Shown: piece by piece, positions 17,224 through 26,122 of the stretch
Numbering within the stretch: position 1 is the stretch's first letter
Layout of the letters: each line of letters starts with the position of its first letter
Assembly (NCBI GenBank): GCA_902786595.1
Contig: CADADB010000012.1
Location: 20,599 to 84,598 of the forward strand
Reading direction: 5' to 3'
Source of the DNA: an uncultured Bacteroidota bacterium
GTDB lineage: Bacteria; Bacteroidota; Bacteroidia; Bacteroidales; WCHB1-69
Length of the DNA stretch: 64,000 bases
The notes under the pieces: generated by a model
Told to the model about the DNA's origin: nothing
The model's database searches: none
What the model saw: the letters and a program-made list of their open reading frames with translations, nothing else
Position numbers and translations under genes: made by a program

Positions 17224-18603
17224 GTGTTTTTAGATATAGACAAGAAGGAACGTGATAAGATTGCTGTTGTTGATGACAGCGGTGAACAGCTGACATACGG
17301 TGATCTTTGCGATTTTTCGGAAGAGTTTGCAGAACTTTTGCCGAAAAGGTCGTTGATATTCTTGATGGCAGAGAACAGCAATGGTTCACTTTTGGGTTAC
17401 ATCGCGTCTCTTGCTAATGGCATTGTTCCGTTGATTCTAAGTGCTAAGACAGAGGAGATCCTGTATATGACTCTTCGCGACCTGTACCAGCCAGAATACC
17501 TTTGGGCCCCAGACGGAATGGTCGAGAATCTGGGATATGAGAAGGTGTTTTCCTCCCATGGCTATTCTTTGTTGAAGACAGAGTACGCGCCCGTTGCCAT
17601 GCATCCTGATCTTGCTCTCCTGTTACCCACTTCAGGATCTACAGGAAGCCCTAAACTAGTGCGGCACAGTCTGCACAATATTGAAGCCAATGCCGACAAT
17701 GTGCGGAGGATGTTCGAGATGGACGGCACGGAAAAAGCGATGGCCATTCTGCCGATGCACTACACTATGGGGCTCTCGGTCATAGCGAGCCATCTGTTGG
17801 CAGGAGCCACTTTGTTGCTGTCTGGCCGCTCTTTGTTAGATAGAGGTTTTTGGGCTATGCTGAAAGAGGCGACGAGTTTCACAGGAGTCCCATACAGTTA
17901 CGAGCTGCTAATGAAGATGCGTTTCACGAGGATGGATTTGCCCAATCTCCGCATCATCACGCAGGGCGGCGGCAAGTTGACGGAGGAGATGTTCCGCGCT
18001 TTGGCGCAATATGCCCACGACAAGGACAAAAAGTTCATCGCCACCTTCGGACAGTCGGAGTGCACGGCGCGAATGGCCTATCTGCCTGCCGAATTGGCCA
18101 TGGAGAAAACGTGTAGCATTGGCATGGCGGAACCCGGAGGGCAGTTGTCCATTGTGGACGAGAACGGTGTTGAGTCTTTTGAGGGAGAAGCGACAGGCGA
18201 GATGGTCTATCGTGGCGAAAACGTCACGTTGGGTTATGCCAATAGCAAGGAGGACTTGCTGAAAGGGGACGAGAATCACGGCGTGATGCACACGGGCGAC
18301 CTTGCACGGCGCGACGCTGACGGATGTTATTTCATCGTCGGGCGTTTGAAACGGTTTTTGAAAATTTTCGGACTGCGCATCGGTTTGGATGAGGTGGAGA
18401 ACCTCATCAAGTCGGAATACGGCATTGACTGCTACTGCAAGGGCAACGATGAGAAACTCATTGTCTTGATCACAAAACCTGAACTCGTTGATAGTCTTCC
18501 TGGATTCATAGAAGAGAAAACACATCTTTTCCATAAGAACATAGAGATACAGCTCGTTGACACCATTTTGCGCAACGAGGCGGGGAAGGTGGTTAATCAA
18601 TAA
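17224..18603 (+). CDS. Acyl-adenylating enzyme (acyl-CoA/acyl-ACP synthetase)
   Basis: The 459-aa product starts with GTG. It has the ANL-family P-loop LLPTSGSTGSPKLVRHS near residues 134-150, the FGQSECT block, and the HTGDLARRDADG and GRLKRFLKIFGLRI hinge. It activates a carboxylic acid as the adenylate and passes it to CoA or to one of the ACPs encoded on either side. The length is slightly short for the family (about 500 aa), and the C-terminal subdomain is compact. It probably loads the starter acid of the acyl module. Confidence 0.85.
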   Translation: MFLDIDKKERDKIAVVDDSGEQLTYGDLCDFSEEFAELLPKRSLIFLMAENSNGSLLGYIASLANGIVPLILSAKTEEILYMTLRDLYQPEYLWAPDGMVENLGYEKVFSSHGYSLLKTEYAPVAMHPDLALLLPTSGSTGSPKLVRHSLHNIEANADNVRRMFEMDGTEKAMAILPMHYTMGLSVIASHLLAGATLLLSGRSLLDRGFWAMLKEATSFTGVPYSYELLMKMRFTRMDLPNLRIITQGGGKLTEEMFRALAQYAHDKDKKFIATFGQSECTARMAYLPAELAMEKTCSIGMAEPGGQLSIVDENGVESFEGEATGEMVYRGENVTLGYANSKEDLLKGDENHGVMHTGDLARRDADGCYFIVGRLKRFLKIFGLRIGLDEVENLIKSEYGIDCYCKGNDEKLIVLITKPELVDSLPGFIEEKTHLFHKNIEIQLVDTILRNEAGKVVNQ

Positions 18604-18656
18604 CTTAGACTTAAACTTAAACTTAAACTAAGACTTAAACTAAGACTTAGAATTAG
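18603..18656 (+). repeat. Hexanucleotide tandem array (ACTTAR-type)
   Basis: Nine 6-bp units (ACTTAG, ACTTAA x3, ACTAAG, ACTTAA, ACTAAG, ACTTAG, AATTAG) start right at the stop codon of the ligase gene and fill most of the gap to the ACP gene. The period here is six, unlike the seven of other gaps. Confidence 0.85.
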
Positions 18657-18701
18657 ACAGAACTTAAGATAATTTTGATATAAAAACAAGAATAGGCAAC
18701 A

Positions 18702-18941
18702 ATGACAAATTTAGAAAAGTTGAACGCGATTTTTTGCGAAGTTTTCGGAGTCGAGGTTTCGGCTTTGGGAACAGAGTTTGACAACAAAAGCGTGGAAGGG
18801 TGGGATAGTGTGCGCCAGTTGAGCCTCACGACCGCTGTGGAGGACACGTTTGACATCATGCTTGATCCTGAAGACATCCTCGAGTTCACCTCATACGATA
18901 ACGCCAAAACCATCCTTGGCAAATACGAAATAGAATTGTAA
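18702..18941 (+). CDS. Acyl carrier protein, second copy
   Basis: The 79-aa product has the ACP attachment motif EGWDSVRQLSL with Ser near residue 36 and the acidic helix II. Its stop codon overlaps the ATG of the KAS III gene by one base (TAATG). Two distinct ACPs in one module suggest separate loading and condensation steps. Confidence 0.9.
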   Translation: MTNLEKLNAIFCEVFGVEVSALGTEFDNKSVEGWDSVRQLSLTTAVEDTFDIMLDPEDILEFTSYDNAKTILGKYEIEL

Positions 18942-19996
18942 TGGCACTTTGGGAAATCAAGAATGTGGCGGTGCGCGGTGTTACGGGCACTGTTCCGAAC
19001 CATGCGGTGAAGACCGCCGACTTCGATATCTTCACCCAAGAAGAAGCTGATATTTTCGACAACACCGTCGGCATCAAGAATCGTTACATCGGTTCTGATG
19101 ACATTTGCACTTCCGACTTGTGTTTCGATGCAGCCGAACGTTTGCTGGCCGCGTTGGGGTGGGAGAAGGAGAGCATTGATGTGCTGGTGTTCGGGTCGGT
19201 GACGGGTGACTACAAAACGCCCCCGACAGCGGGTATCCTGCAACATCGTTTGGGCTTGCCGACGAGCACTTTCGTGTTGGATATTCCGATGGGTTGTTGT
19301 GGCAGTATGTATGCCATCAACGTAGCGGGCAACCTGCTCAGTGCGGGTACGGTGAAACGTGCTTTGCTGTTGGTGGGAGATACAGCATTGCGCATGGGCT
19401 CGCTGAAGGACAAGAGCCGTGTGCCTCTGTTTGGTGACAGCGGCACAGCGATGGCGTTGGAGTACGATCCGACGGCAGAGGATATCGTCATAGAGTTCAA
19501 CACTCTCGGCTCGGGTTATGAGGCATTGATCACGCCTCATGGCGGGTTCCGTCATCCCATTACGGCGGAATCGTTTCTCGAAGAGGATTTCGGCAATGGT
19601 ATCATCCGTGCCCCGAAAGACACTCTTATCAGCGGCATGGATGTGTTTTCGTTCGCCATTTCAAGACCGCCTATCAGCATCAAGAAAATGATGGAGAAAT
19701 ACGAATTGACGACAGAGAATGTGGACTATTTTCTTATCCATCAGGCCAACAAGCTGATTGTTGATCGTATCGTGAAGAAACTGAAGCTCCCGTTGGAGAA
19801 GACTCCTTACGATTTGCAGGAGTTTGGCAACCTGGGAGGAGCTTCCGTGCCGATGCTGATGACATACAACCTCCGTGAGGAGTTGCAATCCCGTCCTTTG
19901 ACGTTGTTGTGCTCGTCGTTCGGCCTTGGGTTGACGTGGGGCACCATGATATTGAGGACGCAGAAGATGTTGGTGGAGGAAGTGGGGAAAATTTGA
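18941..19996 (+). CDS. 3-oxoacyl-ACP synthase III-like condensing enzyme or acyltransferase
   Basis: The 351-aa product shows the full KAS III triad: Cys in PMGCCGSMY near residue 118, His in FLIHQANK, and Asn in FGNLGGASVP. FabH condenses acyl-CoA with malonyl-ACP, and some relatives instead transfer acyl groups to sugars or other acceptors. With two ACPs, two reductases and an adenylating enzyme in the same module, it may build a short hydroxyacyl chain and possibly transfer it to an amino sugar. Which of these it does cannot be told from sequence alone. Confidence 0.88.
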   Translation: MALWEIKNVAVRGVTGTVPNHAVKTADFDIFTQEEADIFDNTVGIKNRYIGSDDICTSDLCFDAAERLLAALGWEKESIDVLVFGSVTGDYKTPPTAGILQHRLGLPTSTFVLDIPMGCCGSMYAINVAGNLLSAGTVKRALLLVGDTALRMGSLKDKSRVPLFGDSGTAMALEYDPTAEDIVIEFNTLGSGYEALITPHGGFRHPITAESFLEEDFGNGIIRAPKDTLISGMDVFSFAISRPPISIKKMMEKYELTTENVDYFLIHQANKLIVDRIVKKLKLPLEKTPYDLQEFGNLGGASVPMLMTYNLREELQSRPLTLLCSSFGLGLTWGTMILRTQKMLVEEVGKI

Positions 19997-20057
19997 GATT
20001 AGTAAATGTGACAGATTGTGTTTGAATTGCTTATAATAAAATAAATAAATAAATAAT

Positions 20058-21146
20058 ATGAAATTTACAATTATCGGTTGTGGCAACTCTGGTCTTATCC
20101 ATGCAGCCAAATTATACGAAAAAGGACATGAAGTTGCATTGTTGAAGACGTCCAACACTAATGGCCGCTTTTTTGACATCATGCAAGAAGAAAACGGTTT
20201 TAAGGTGAAAGATGATACGGTTCAAGGTAATGGACATTCGTTTTTTGTTAAGCCCGTGTTGATAACTAGAAATGTGAAAGAAGCTGTGCAGTTTGCTGAT
20301 GTTATCATGGTGACAACAACGACTCTTCAGCATGGGTTTGTCGCGGAACTTATTGCATCTTTTGTTCGTGATGGGCAGATAATAGTCCTTGTTCCCGGCT
20401 ATATGGGCAGTCTGATCTTCAAAAAGTATATTAATAAGGATGTTACTTATTGTGAATGGGAAACTACAGCGTACAATGGGCGAATCGTTAATAACGAGTA
20501 TGTCAGGATTTCGTTCTATAATCCGAGAAACGCCATATCGGTGCTTCCTGTAGCTAGAACACAAGAGGTTCTTGACACACTTTCACAGTGTTTCGACAAC
20601 ACCAAATACACCCGTAAACATATCCTTGAATCGGCATTCCACAATCCTAATATGATTGTTCATCCGATCGGTATCTTGTTTTCCGCTTCGCGTATCGAAT
20701 ACAGCAACGGAGAGTTTTGGATGTATCGTGAGGCATTCACGCCTTCCGTAGTCAATGTTATTAAAGCTTTTGATGTAGAGAAAAACAAGGTTTTGCAGGC
20801 CTTTGATTGTGAACCTCTGGATTATTTCGAAGCTGCCAAATGGCGCAATGAAGAGGATTTGAATATTGATGCCATGGCTGTGTTCCGCTCGTTTGCCGAT
20901 TCTAGTAACAAGGGCCCTTCATTCATCAACCACCGCTATCTGCTTGAGGATGTTCCGATGGGGTTGGGGCTTTATATCTCTGTGGCCAAATTAGTGGGTG
21001 TTGACACCTCCATACAGGAGGGTATAGCCTCTCTCGCTTCGGCTTTGTTGAACAAGGACTTGAAGTCGAATGCAAGAACGATCCAATATCTGTTGGGGAA
21101 GAAGGATGTGACAGTTGAGGATATCAAAAAAGCTATTATCGAATAG
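20058..21146 (+). CDS. NAD(P)-dependent opine dehydrogenase family protein
   Basis: The 362-aa product has the Rossmann motif IIGCGNSGLIHA at residues 4-15 and a C-terminal octopine-dehydrogenase domain with HNPNMIVHP and RYLLEDVPMGLGLY, the block that holds the substrate-binding residues. Opine dehydrogenases reductively join an amino acid amine to a 2-keto acid. Here the enzyme could make an N-carboxyalkyl amino acid or act on an amino sugar with a keto acid. It lies between the acyl module and the flippase. A second family member is at 53509-54631. Confidence 0.8.
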   Translation: MKFTIIGCGNSGLIHAAKLYEKGHEVALLKTSNTNGRFFDIMQEENGFKVKDDTVQGNGHSFFVKPVLITRNVKEAVQFADVIMVTTTTLQHGFVAELIASFVRDGQIIVLVPGYMGSLIFKKYINKDVTYCEWETTAYNGRIVNNEYVRISFYNPRNAISVLPVARTQEVLDTLSQCFDNTKYTRKHILESAFHNPNMIVHPIGILFSASRIEYSNGEFWMYREAFTPSVVNVIKAFDVEKNKVLQAFDCEPLDYFEAAKWRNEEDLNIDAMAVFRSFADSSNKGPSFINHRYLLEDVPMGLGLYISVAKLVGVDTSIQEGIASLASALLNKDLKSNARTIQYLLGKKDVTVEDIKKAIIE

Positions 21147-21154
21147 CTAATTCT

Positions 21155-22627
21155 ATGGCAGAGAAAAATCTAAAGAAAAAAGCCGCCTCCGGGATGGTGT
21201 GGACAGCGTTGCAGAAGTACTCAACGATGTTCATTTCTTTTGTTTCGGGTATTATTCTTGCTCGATTGCTGACGCCACATGACTATGGATGCATTGGTAT
21301 GCTTGCTATCTTCATGGTGCTGGCAGAAGCCTTCATTGATGGTGGTTTTGGTTCCGCTTTGATCCAGAAAAAGCAACCTACTCAAGAGGACTATTCCACT
21401 ATTTTCTTTTGGAATCTTGGTATGGCGGTTTTGATGTATTCCATATTGTTTTTCTGTGCTCCTGCTATTGCGAGATTTTATGACATTCCGCTGTTATGCG
21501 ATGTGCTTCGTGTACAGGGTGTGATCCTTTTTATATATGCTTTTAACATCGTACAACGCAATCAACTGAAGAAAAAACTGAATTTTAAAGTATTATCAAT
21601 TGTCACAATAACTACTTCGCTGATTGCATTAAGTGTTACCATTTTCATGGCTTATAAAGGTTTTGGCGTTTGGGCCTTGGTGGCGCAAAACATTATTACA
21701 GCTGCAATTCCAGCCATGGTGTTCTGGTTTTATATCAAATGGCGGCCCATCTGGACTTTTTCATGGAAATCGTTTAAAGAGTTGTTTAGTTTTGGGTTTT
21801 ATATGTTTTTGACACATTTATTAAACAATTTTGGTACGCAAATACAAGGGCTATTGATAGGAAGGGTATATAACCCTTCCACAATGGGCTATTATTCAAA
21901 AGCATTAGGAACCGAAAGATTGGCGACAAGTAGTATTTCGTCTATTATTACCCAAGTCACATATCCATTATATGCAGCGGTTCAAGATGATAAGAATGCT
22001 ATGATAAATATCATAAAACGCCTGACCGTGACGATTGCTTATATCACTTTTCCTTTCGTTTTTATTTTGATTCTTACGGCAAAACCAATATTTGTGTTGT
22101 TGTATTCTGATAGATGGTTACAAAGCGTACCATATTTTCAAGTGCTTTGCTTAGCCGGTTTGGTGAACTGTTTGATTAATGTGAATATACAGACAATATC
22201 TGCAATAGGGAAAAGTAAGGTCATGTTTGTGTGGACGCTTATTAAAAGAACTATTGGAATAGCTCTGGTTGTAGTCGGATTGATGCTGTTTGGAATGAAA
22301 GGATTATTATGTGGAGTGGTGTTGAATACATGGTTTTCGTTTTTTGTCAATATTGGTTTAGTGTCAAAACACATTGGATATAAATGGACACGACAATTAA
22401 TGGATATTATGCCTGTTGGGGTGGCTTCTGTTATAGCTGCCGTAATCAGTTATGTTTCAGGCTATTTTCTTCATCTTGGATTGTATCCAGACGGAATAGT
22501 TAAGGCCTTGATTTTTCTTCTTATTTATTTCGGTTGGTCAATTCTATTTAAACCGGAAGCGTTTACTTATACTTTAACAAATATCCCAAGCCGATTTCAG
22601 TTTTGGAAAAGAAAAAAACATGAGTGA
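21155..22627 (+). CDS. Polysaccharide repeat-unit flippase (Wzx family)
   Basis: The 490-aa product has about 14 membrane helices and the N-terminal pattern SGMVWTALQKYSTMFISFVS with SALIQKKQPTQEDYSTIFFW, typical of the WzxC/RfbX-type lipopolysaccharide biosynthesis proteins in the MOP superfamily. It should flip undecaprenyl-linked repeat units to the periplasmic face for Wzy. Its end overlaps the CapA-like gene by eight bases. No other flippase or ABC exporter is in the locus, so the pathway is Wzx/Wzy-dependent. Confidence 0.9.
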   Translation: MAEKNLKKKAASGMVWTALQKYSTMFISFVSGIILARLLTPHDYGCIGMLAIFMVLAEAFIDGGFGSALIQKKQPTQEDYSTIFFWNLGMAVLMYSILFFCAPAIARFYDIPLLCDVLRVQGVILFIYAFNIVQRNQLKKKLNFKVLSIVTITTSLIALSVTIFMAYKGFGVWALVAQNIITAAIPAMVFWFYIKWRPIWTFSWKSFKELFSFGFYMFLTHLLNNFGTQIQGLLIGRVYNPSTMGYYSKALGTERLATSSISSIITQVTYPLYAAVQDDKNAMINIIKRLTVTIAYITFPFVFILILTAKPIFVLLYSDRWLQSVPYFQVLCLAGLVNCLINVNIQTISAIGKSKVMFVWTLIKRTIGIALVVVGLMLFGMKGLLCGVVLNTWFSFFVNIGLVSKHIGYKWTRQLMDIMPVGVASVIAAVISYVSGYFLHLGLYPDGIVKALIFLLIYFGWSILFKPEAFTYTLTNIPSRFQFWKRKKHE

Positions 22628-23771
22628 CATTATTAAACTTTTTTTTGCTGGTGACTTTTGCTCTAAGCCATCCACTTCTTTTATCACCCCAAGTGATGAG
22701 TTGAAAAGTGTTATAACATCGTGCGATTGCAGTATTGTTAATTTTGAGGTTCCTTTAAAACCAGATATAGAGCTCCCTCCAAGAAAGGATGAAAGGTTTT
22801 TTCAAAATGACGACACACCTGAATTTCTGCGCCATCTTGGTTTCGATTTGTTTTCAATAGCAAACAACCACGCCTTTGACTGGGGTGATGAAGGCTTCAA
22901 GAAAACAAAAGCCGCCTTAGGAGATGCTTCATTCGGCGCGGGAACATATGATGAAGCGTATCAGGTGAAAGTGGTTGAAATCAAAGGGAAGAAAATCGGT
23001 TTTCTGGCCTTGTCGTTTGCGGCTTATACATGGCCCTTGCTGGATACGGATGAACGGAAAGGGTTGGGTTGCGCCTATATCAATGACCTTAAAGTTAACC
23101 ACGTGATTGTGGAGGCGAAGAAAGAATTGGATTATTTGTTCGTGTTACCCCATGACGGAATCGAATATGTGGATGCACCAATGCCGGAAACCATTGCAAG
23201 ATACAGGGATTTTATTGACTATGGTGCTGATGGCGTTTTTGGATCACATCCGCATTGTCCACAAGGCTGGGAAGATTATAAAGGAAAACCGATTTTTTAT
23301 AGTTTAGGGAATTTCTTTTTCAATAGTAAGAAAGACACCTTGTATCGCGCTTGGAATCGTCCTCACTGGTATGAGGGAAGGTGTGTCGTGGTTACTATAG
23401 AGAATGGACAAATTACATACGAAGTGGTCAACACTCGCAATATAGACAACATTGCAATTGAAATAGACCATAGCGAGGAGTCAATGCGTCATAATGAATA
23501 TGTTTGTGGATTGTTGACCAATAGGCAGGCATACCATGATTATATATACCCAATCATTCAAAAACAGGTTGACGGTTATTTTGGCAAGATGGAGATGTTG
23601 TTCCAACCCCAAACGGTTAAGCAAACTCTAAAGAGTTTAAAAAACTGTTTAGTTGGGAGAAATAAAAACAAAGTGGCCGTGGCAAATAGCAAAGACTTGT
23701 TGTATTTGTTCAGGAATGATTTGAGAAGAGCTCAAATACTGAGATTTTTAATGGGGAAAACAAAGAAATAA
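22620..23771 (+). CDS. CapA-family metallophosphoesterase-like protein
   Basis: The 383-aa product belongs to the PGA_cap fold: FAGDFC near the N-terminus, VNFEVPL, SIANNHAFDWGDEGF, LPHDGIEYVDAP and FGSHPHCPQGWE hold the metal-binding Asp, Asn and His residues, and the end is a YSLGNFFF strand. CapA is part of poly-gamma-glutamate capsule synthesis in Bacillus, but many relatives occur in polysaccharide loci with unknown activity. No signal peptide is visible. Its place before a row of ATP-grasp ligase genes makes an amide-polymer link worth considering. Confidence 0.85.
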   Translation: MSDIIKLFFAGDFCSKPSTSFITPSDELKSVITSCDCSIVNFEVPLKPDIELPPRKDERFFQNDDTPEFLRHLGFDLFSIANNHAFDWGDEGFKKTKAALGDASFGAGTYDEAYQVKVVEIKGKKIGFLALSFAAYTWPLLDTDERKGLGCAYINDLKVNHVIVEAKKELDYLFVLPHDGIEYVDAPMPETIARYRDFIDYGADGVFGSHPHCPQGWEDYKGKPIFYSLGNFFFNSKKDTLYRAWNRPHWYEGRCVVVTIENGQITYEVVNTRNIDNIAIEIDHSEESMRHNEYVCGLLTNRQAYHDYIYPIIQKQVDGYFGKMEMLFQPQTVKQTLKSLKNCLVGRNKNKVAVANSKDLLYLFRNDLRRAQILRFLMGKTKK

Positions 23772-23785
23772 ACACAAATATCGTC

Positions 23786-24925
23786 ATGGGACTTAAAACA
23801 AAAATTCAAAACAGTCTTTTCATCGAGAAGTATCTGAAGCAAGTCAATGAGAGTTATCGGAAACTACCTAATAAAGTTGAATTGACAAAAGAACAGGAGC
23901 GAGCTATACAAGACTATTGGCAAAGTTTGATAGGATTTGAGATCCCGACAGACTGGCACCGGTATTTTTATGCTCGGACGGGGCTGTTTTCAGTAAAATA
24001 TATTCCAACCAGTCTGTACCGTTTGGAATTAACAGGGCGTTTAAATCAACTGCCATGGTGCGTCCCTTTTTCGGATAAGAATCTGAATGACATTTTGCTG
24101 CCGGATATGAAGCAGCCGCACACACATTTGAAAAACAGAAATGGGTATTTTTTTGTTGAAAACAAAGCAGTAAGTTTGGAGGATGCTGTAAATTTATGTG
24201 CCAACATTGGGGATGTGATCATCAAACCCACGCTGTCTTCACATGGGGATGGTGTGAAAAAACTGCATGTCGAGAATGAGATTGTTGATGAGAAGGGCAC
24301 AACCCTTAAGGATTTGCTTGTGAAATATGGGAAAAACTATTTGATACAGGATTTGGTGAAACAACATCCCATCATGAATGCTCTGAATCCGGATTCTATA
24401 AATACCATCAGGATTGTGACCTACCGTAAGGGAATGGAGGTGTTTGTGCTGTATGCCGCCATCCGGATAGGAAGGGAAGGACAGGCCATTGATAACGAGT
24501 CGGCGGGAGGCATTAGCACCAAAATCAATATGGACGGCACGTTATGCAAGTTTGCATACGGCGCCCCAGGACAGGATAAAATTGAGCTGACGGATTCGGG
24601 GGTCAAATTGGAAGGGTATCAGGTGCCTTCATTTGAAAAGGCGATAGCCCTGGTGAAAGAACAACATCTGAATTTGCCGTTCCAGGATTTGTTGGGATGG
24701 GATATCTGTATTGACGAGGCGGGAGATCCGGTCATGTTGGAATGGAACACCACTCCGGAACTTAGCCAGTCGGCCGTGGGACCGGCGTTCGGGGATTATA
24801 CCGAAATGGTGATTAAGGATGCCATGAGCAAGCCTAACTCACGCGTAGGGGATCCTTCATATCGCATGTTGGTGCCAGTTAATATTAAAACCGTAGTGAA
24901 ATACTGTCGGCAAAAACTTTTTTGA
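23786..24925 (+). CDS. Sugar-transfer-associated ATP-grasp enzyme, subtype A (copy 1 of 4)
   Basis: The 379-aa product has an N-terminal helical region with WHRYFYARTGLFSVKYIP, then an ATP-grasp core: VIIKPTLSSHGDGVKKL, the signature DSINTIRIVTY, IDNESAGGIS, and GWDICIDEAGDPVMLEWNTT with the metal-binding Glu and Asn. ATP-grasp enzymes activate a carboxylate as acyl phosphate and join it to an amine or similar group. This subfamily occurs in exopolysaccharide loci but its reaction is, to my knowledge, not established. Two further family genes follow directly. Confidence 0.85.
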   Translation: MGLKTKIQNSLFIEKYLKQVNESYRKLPNKVELTKEQERAIQDYWQSLIGFEIPTDWHRYFYARTGLFSVKYIPTSLYRLELTGRLNQLPWCVPFSDKNLNDILLPDMKQPHTHLKNRNGYFFVENKAVSLEDAVNLCANIGDVIIKPTLSSHGDGVKKLHVENEIVDEKGTTLKDLLVKYGKNYLIQDLVKQHPIMNALNPDSINTIRIVTYRKGMEVFVLYAAIRIGREGQAIDNESAGGISTKINMDGTLCKFAYGAPGQDKIELTDSGVKLEGYQVPSFEKAIALVKEQHLNLPFQDLLGWDICIDEAGDPVMLEWNTTPELSQSAVGPAFGDYTEMVIKDAMSKPNSRVGDPSYRMLVPVNIKTVVKYCRQKLF

Positions 24926-24950
24926 TGTTTAAGCGATACTTTTTGTTACA

Positions 24951-26039
24951 ATGTTTAAGAAAATTAAAAAAATAATCGATCTTTATACAAAATATTGTGT
25001 CGGTCAAATACAGGAGCGGTATATCAAAAAATCGCTTAATGCATTAAGTGAAAGGAAAACACTTACCAAAGTCCAGAAACGGGAAATTCAAGAATTTTAC
25101 AAGGGACTCATTGGAAAAAAGATTTCATTAACCAGTCACCAATATTTTTATTCCCGTTCCGGTGTTTACTCGAAAGAATATGTGCCGACGTATCTGTATC
25201 ACACCGATATTATCGGTAAGGCGAATATGATGCCATATAGAAATGCCTTGGCTGATAAAAACATGTGTGACATTATTCTACCTGATGTCAAGCATCCTAA
25301 AACCATTCTGAAAAACATGAATGGTTATTTCTATTTTGAAGGAGAACCAGTTTCTAAGGAAGATGCGGTTCGCCGTTGCCAGAATATGCACAATATGCTA
25401 ATCAAACCATCGCTTGACAAACATGGAACCGGCGTTAAAAGTCTGGAAGTGACAAATGGCGTCACAAATCATGATGGGGCCACAGTTGAACAGGTTTTTG
25501 ACAAGTATAAGAAAAACTTCCAAATTCAAGAGCGTCTGAAGCAACATGAAAGAATGAGCGCCTTGAACCCGACATCGGTTAACACCATCAGAATCTTAAG
25601 TTACCGTTCTGGTATGGAAGTGTTAATTGTGTACGCAGTGGTGCGTATCGGAAGAAAAGGCCAGGTGATTGACAACCAAAGTGCAGGCGGTATGAGTGCC
25701 AATATTGGCAAGGATGGCAGGCTGGAAAAGTATGCATACGGCGGATCTGTTGAAGACAAAATTACAGAAACGGATTCCGGAGTGGTATTGGAAGGTTATG
25801 AGATTCCTTCGTATGACAAAGTGATAGAAACGGTGAAAAGATTGCATTTTAAAATGCCGTTTTTTGATTTGGTGGGATGGGATATGGCCGTTGACGATGT
25901 TGGCGACCCTGTCGTTTTGGAATGGAATGCTAATACAGGATTAAGTCAGTCTGCTTTTGGCCCCGGATTTGGAGAATACACGGAAAGGATTATTAAGGAG
26001 CTATGGCCAAGATCAAATAATTTCAACAGTAACTGGTAA
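24951..26039 (+). CDS. Sugar-transfer-associated ATP-grasp enzyme, subtype A (copy 2 of 4)
   Basis: The 362-aa product is collinear with the preceding gene: HQYFYSRSGVYSKEYVPTYL, LIKPSLDKHGTGVKSL, TSVNTIRILSY, IDNQSAGGMS and GWDMAVDDVGDPVVLEWNAN. It differs from copy 1 at many positions, so the duplication is old and both copies look intact. The N-terminal basic helix (MFKKIKKIIDLYTKYC) recurs in most members and may bind the membrane surface. It presumably joins a carboxylic acid to a different acceptor or position than copy 1. Confidence 0.85.
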   Translation: MFKKIKKIIDLYTKYCVGQIQERYIKKSLNALSERKTLTKVQKREIQEFYKGLIGKKISLTSHQYFYSRSGVYSKEYVPTYLYHTDIIGKANMMPYRNALADKNMCDIILPDVKHPKTILKNMNGYFYFEGEPVSKEDAVRRCQNMHNMLIKPSLDKHGTGVKSLEVTNGVTNHDGATVEQVFDKYKKNFQIQERLKQHERMSALNPTSVNTIRILSYRSGMEVLIVYAVVRIGRKGQVIDNQSAGGMSANIGKDGRLEKYAYGGSVEDKITETDSGVVLEGYEIPSYDKVIETVKRLHFKMPFFDLVGWDMAVDDVGDPVVLEWNANTGLSQSAFGPGFGEYTERIIKELWPRSNNFNSNW

Positions 26040-26122
26040 ATGGAAGTAAAGCAAGGTGTTGAGAATCTTGTTTGATGCTGTTTTTATGCCTGATGAAATT
26101 AAAAACAGAGTGTGTTGACATT

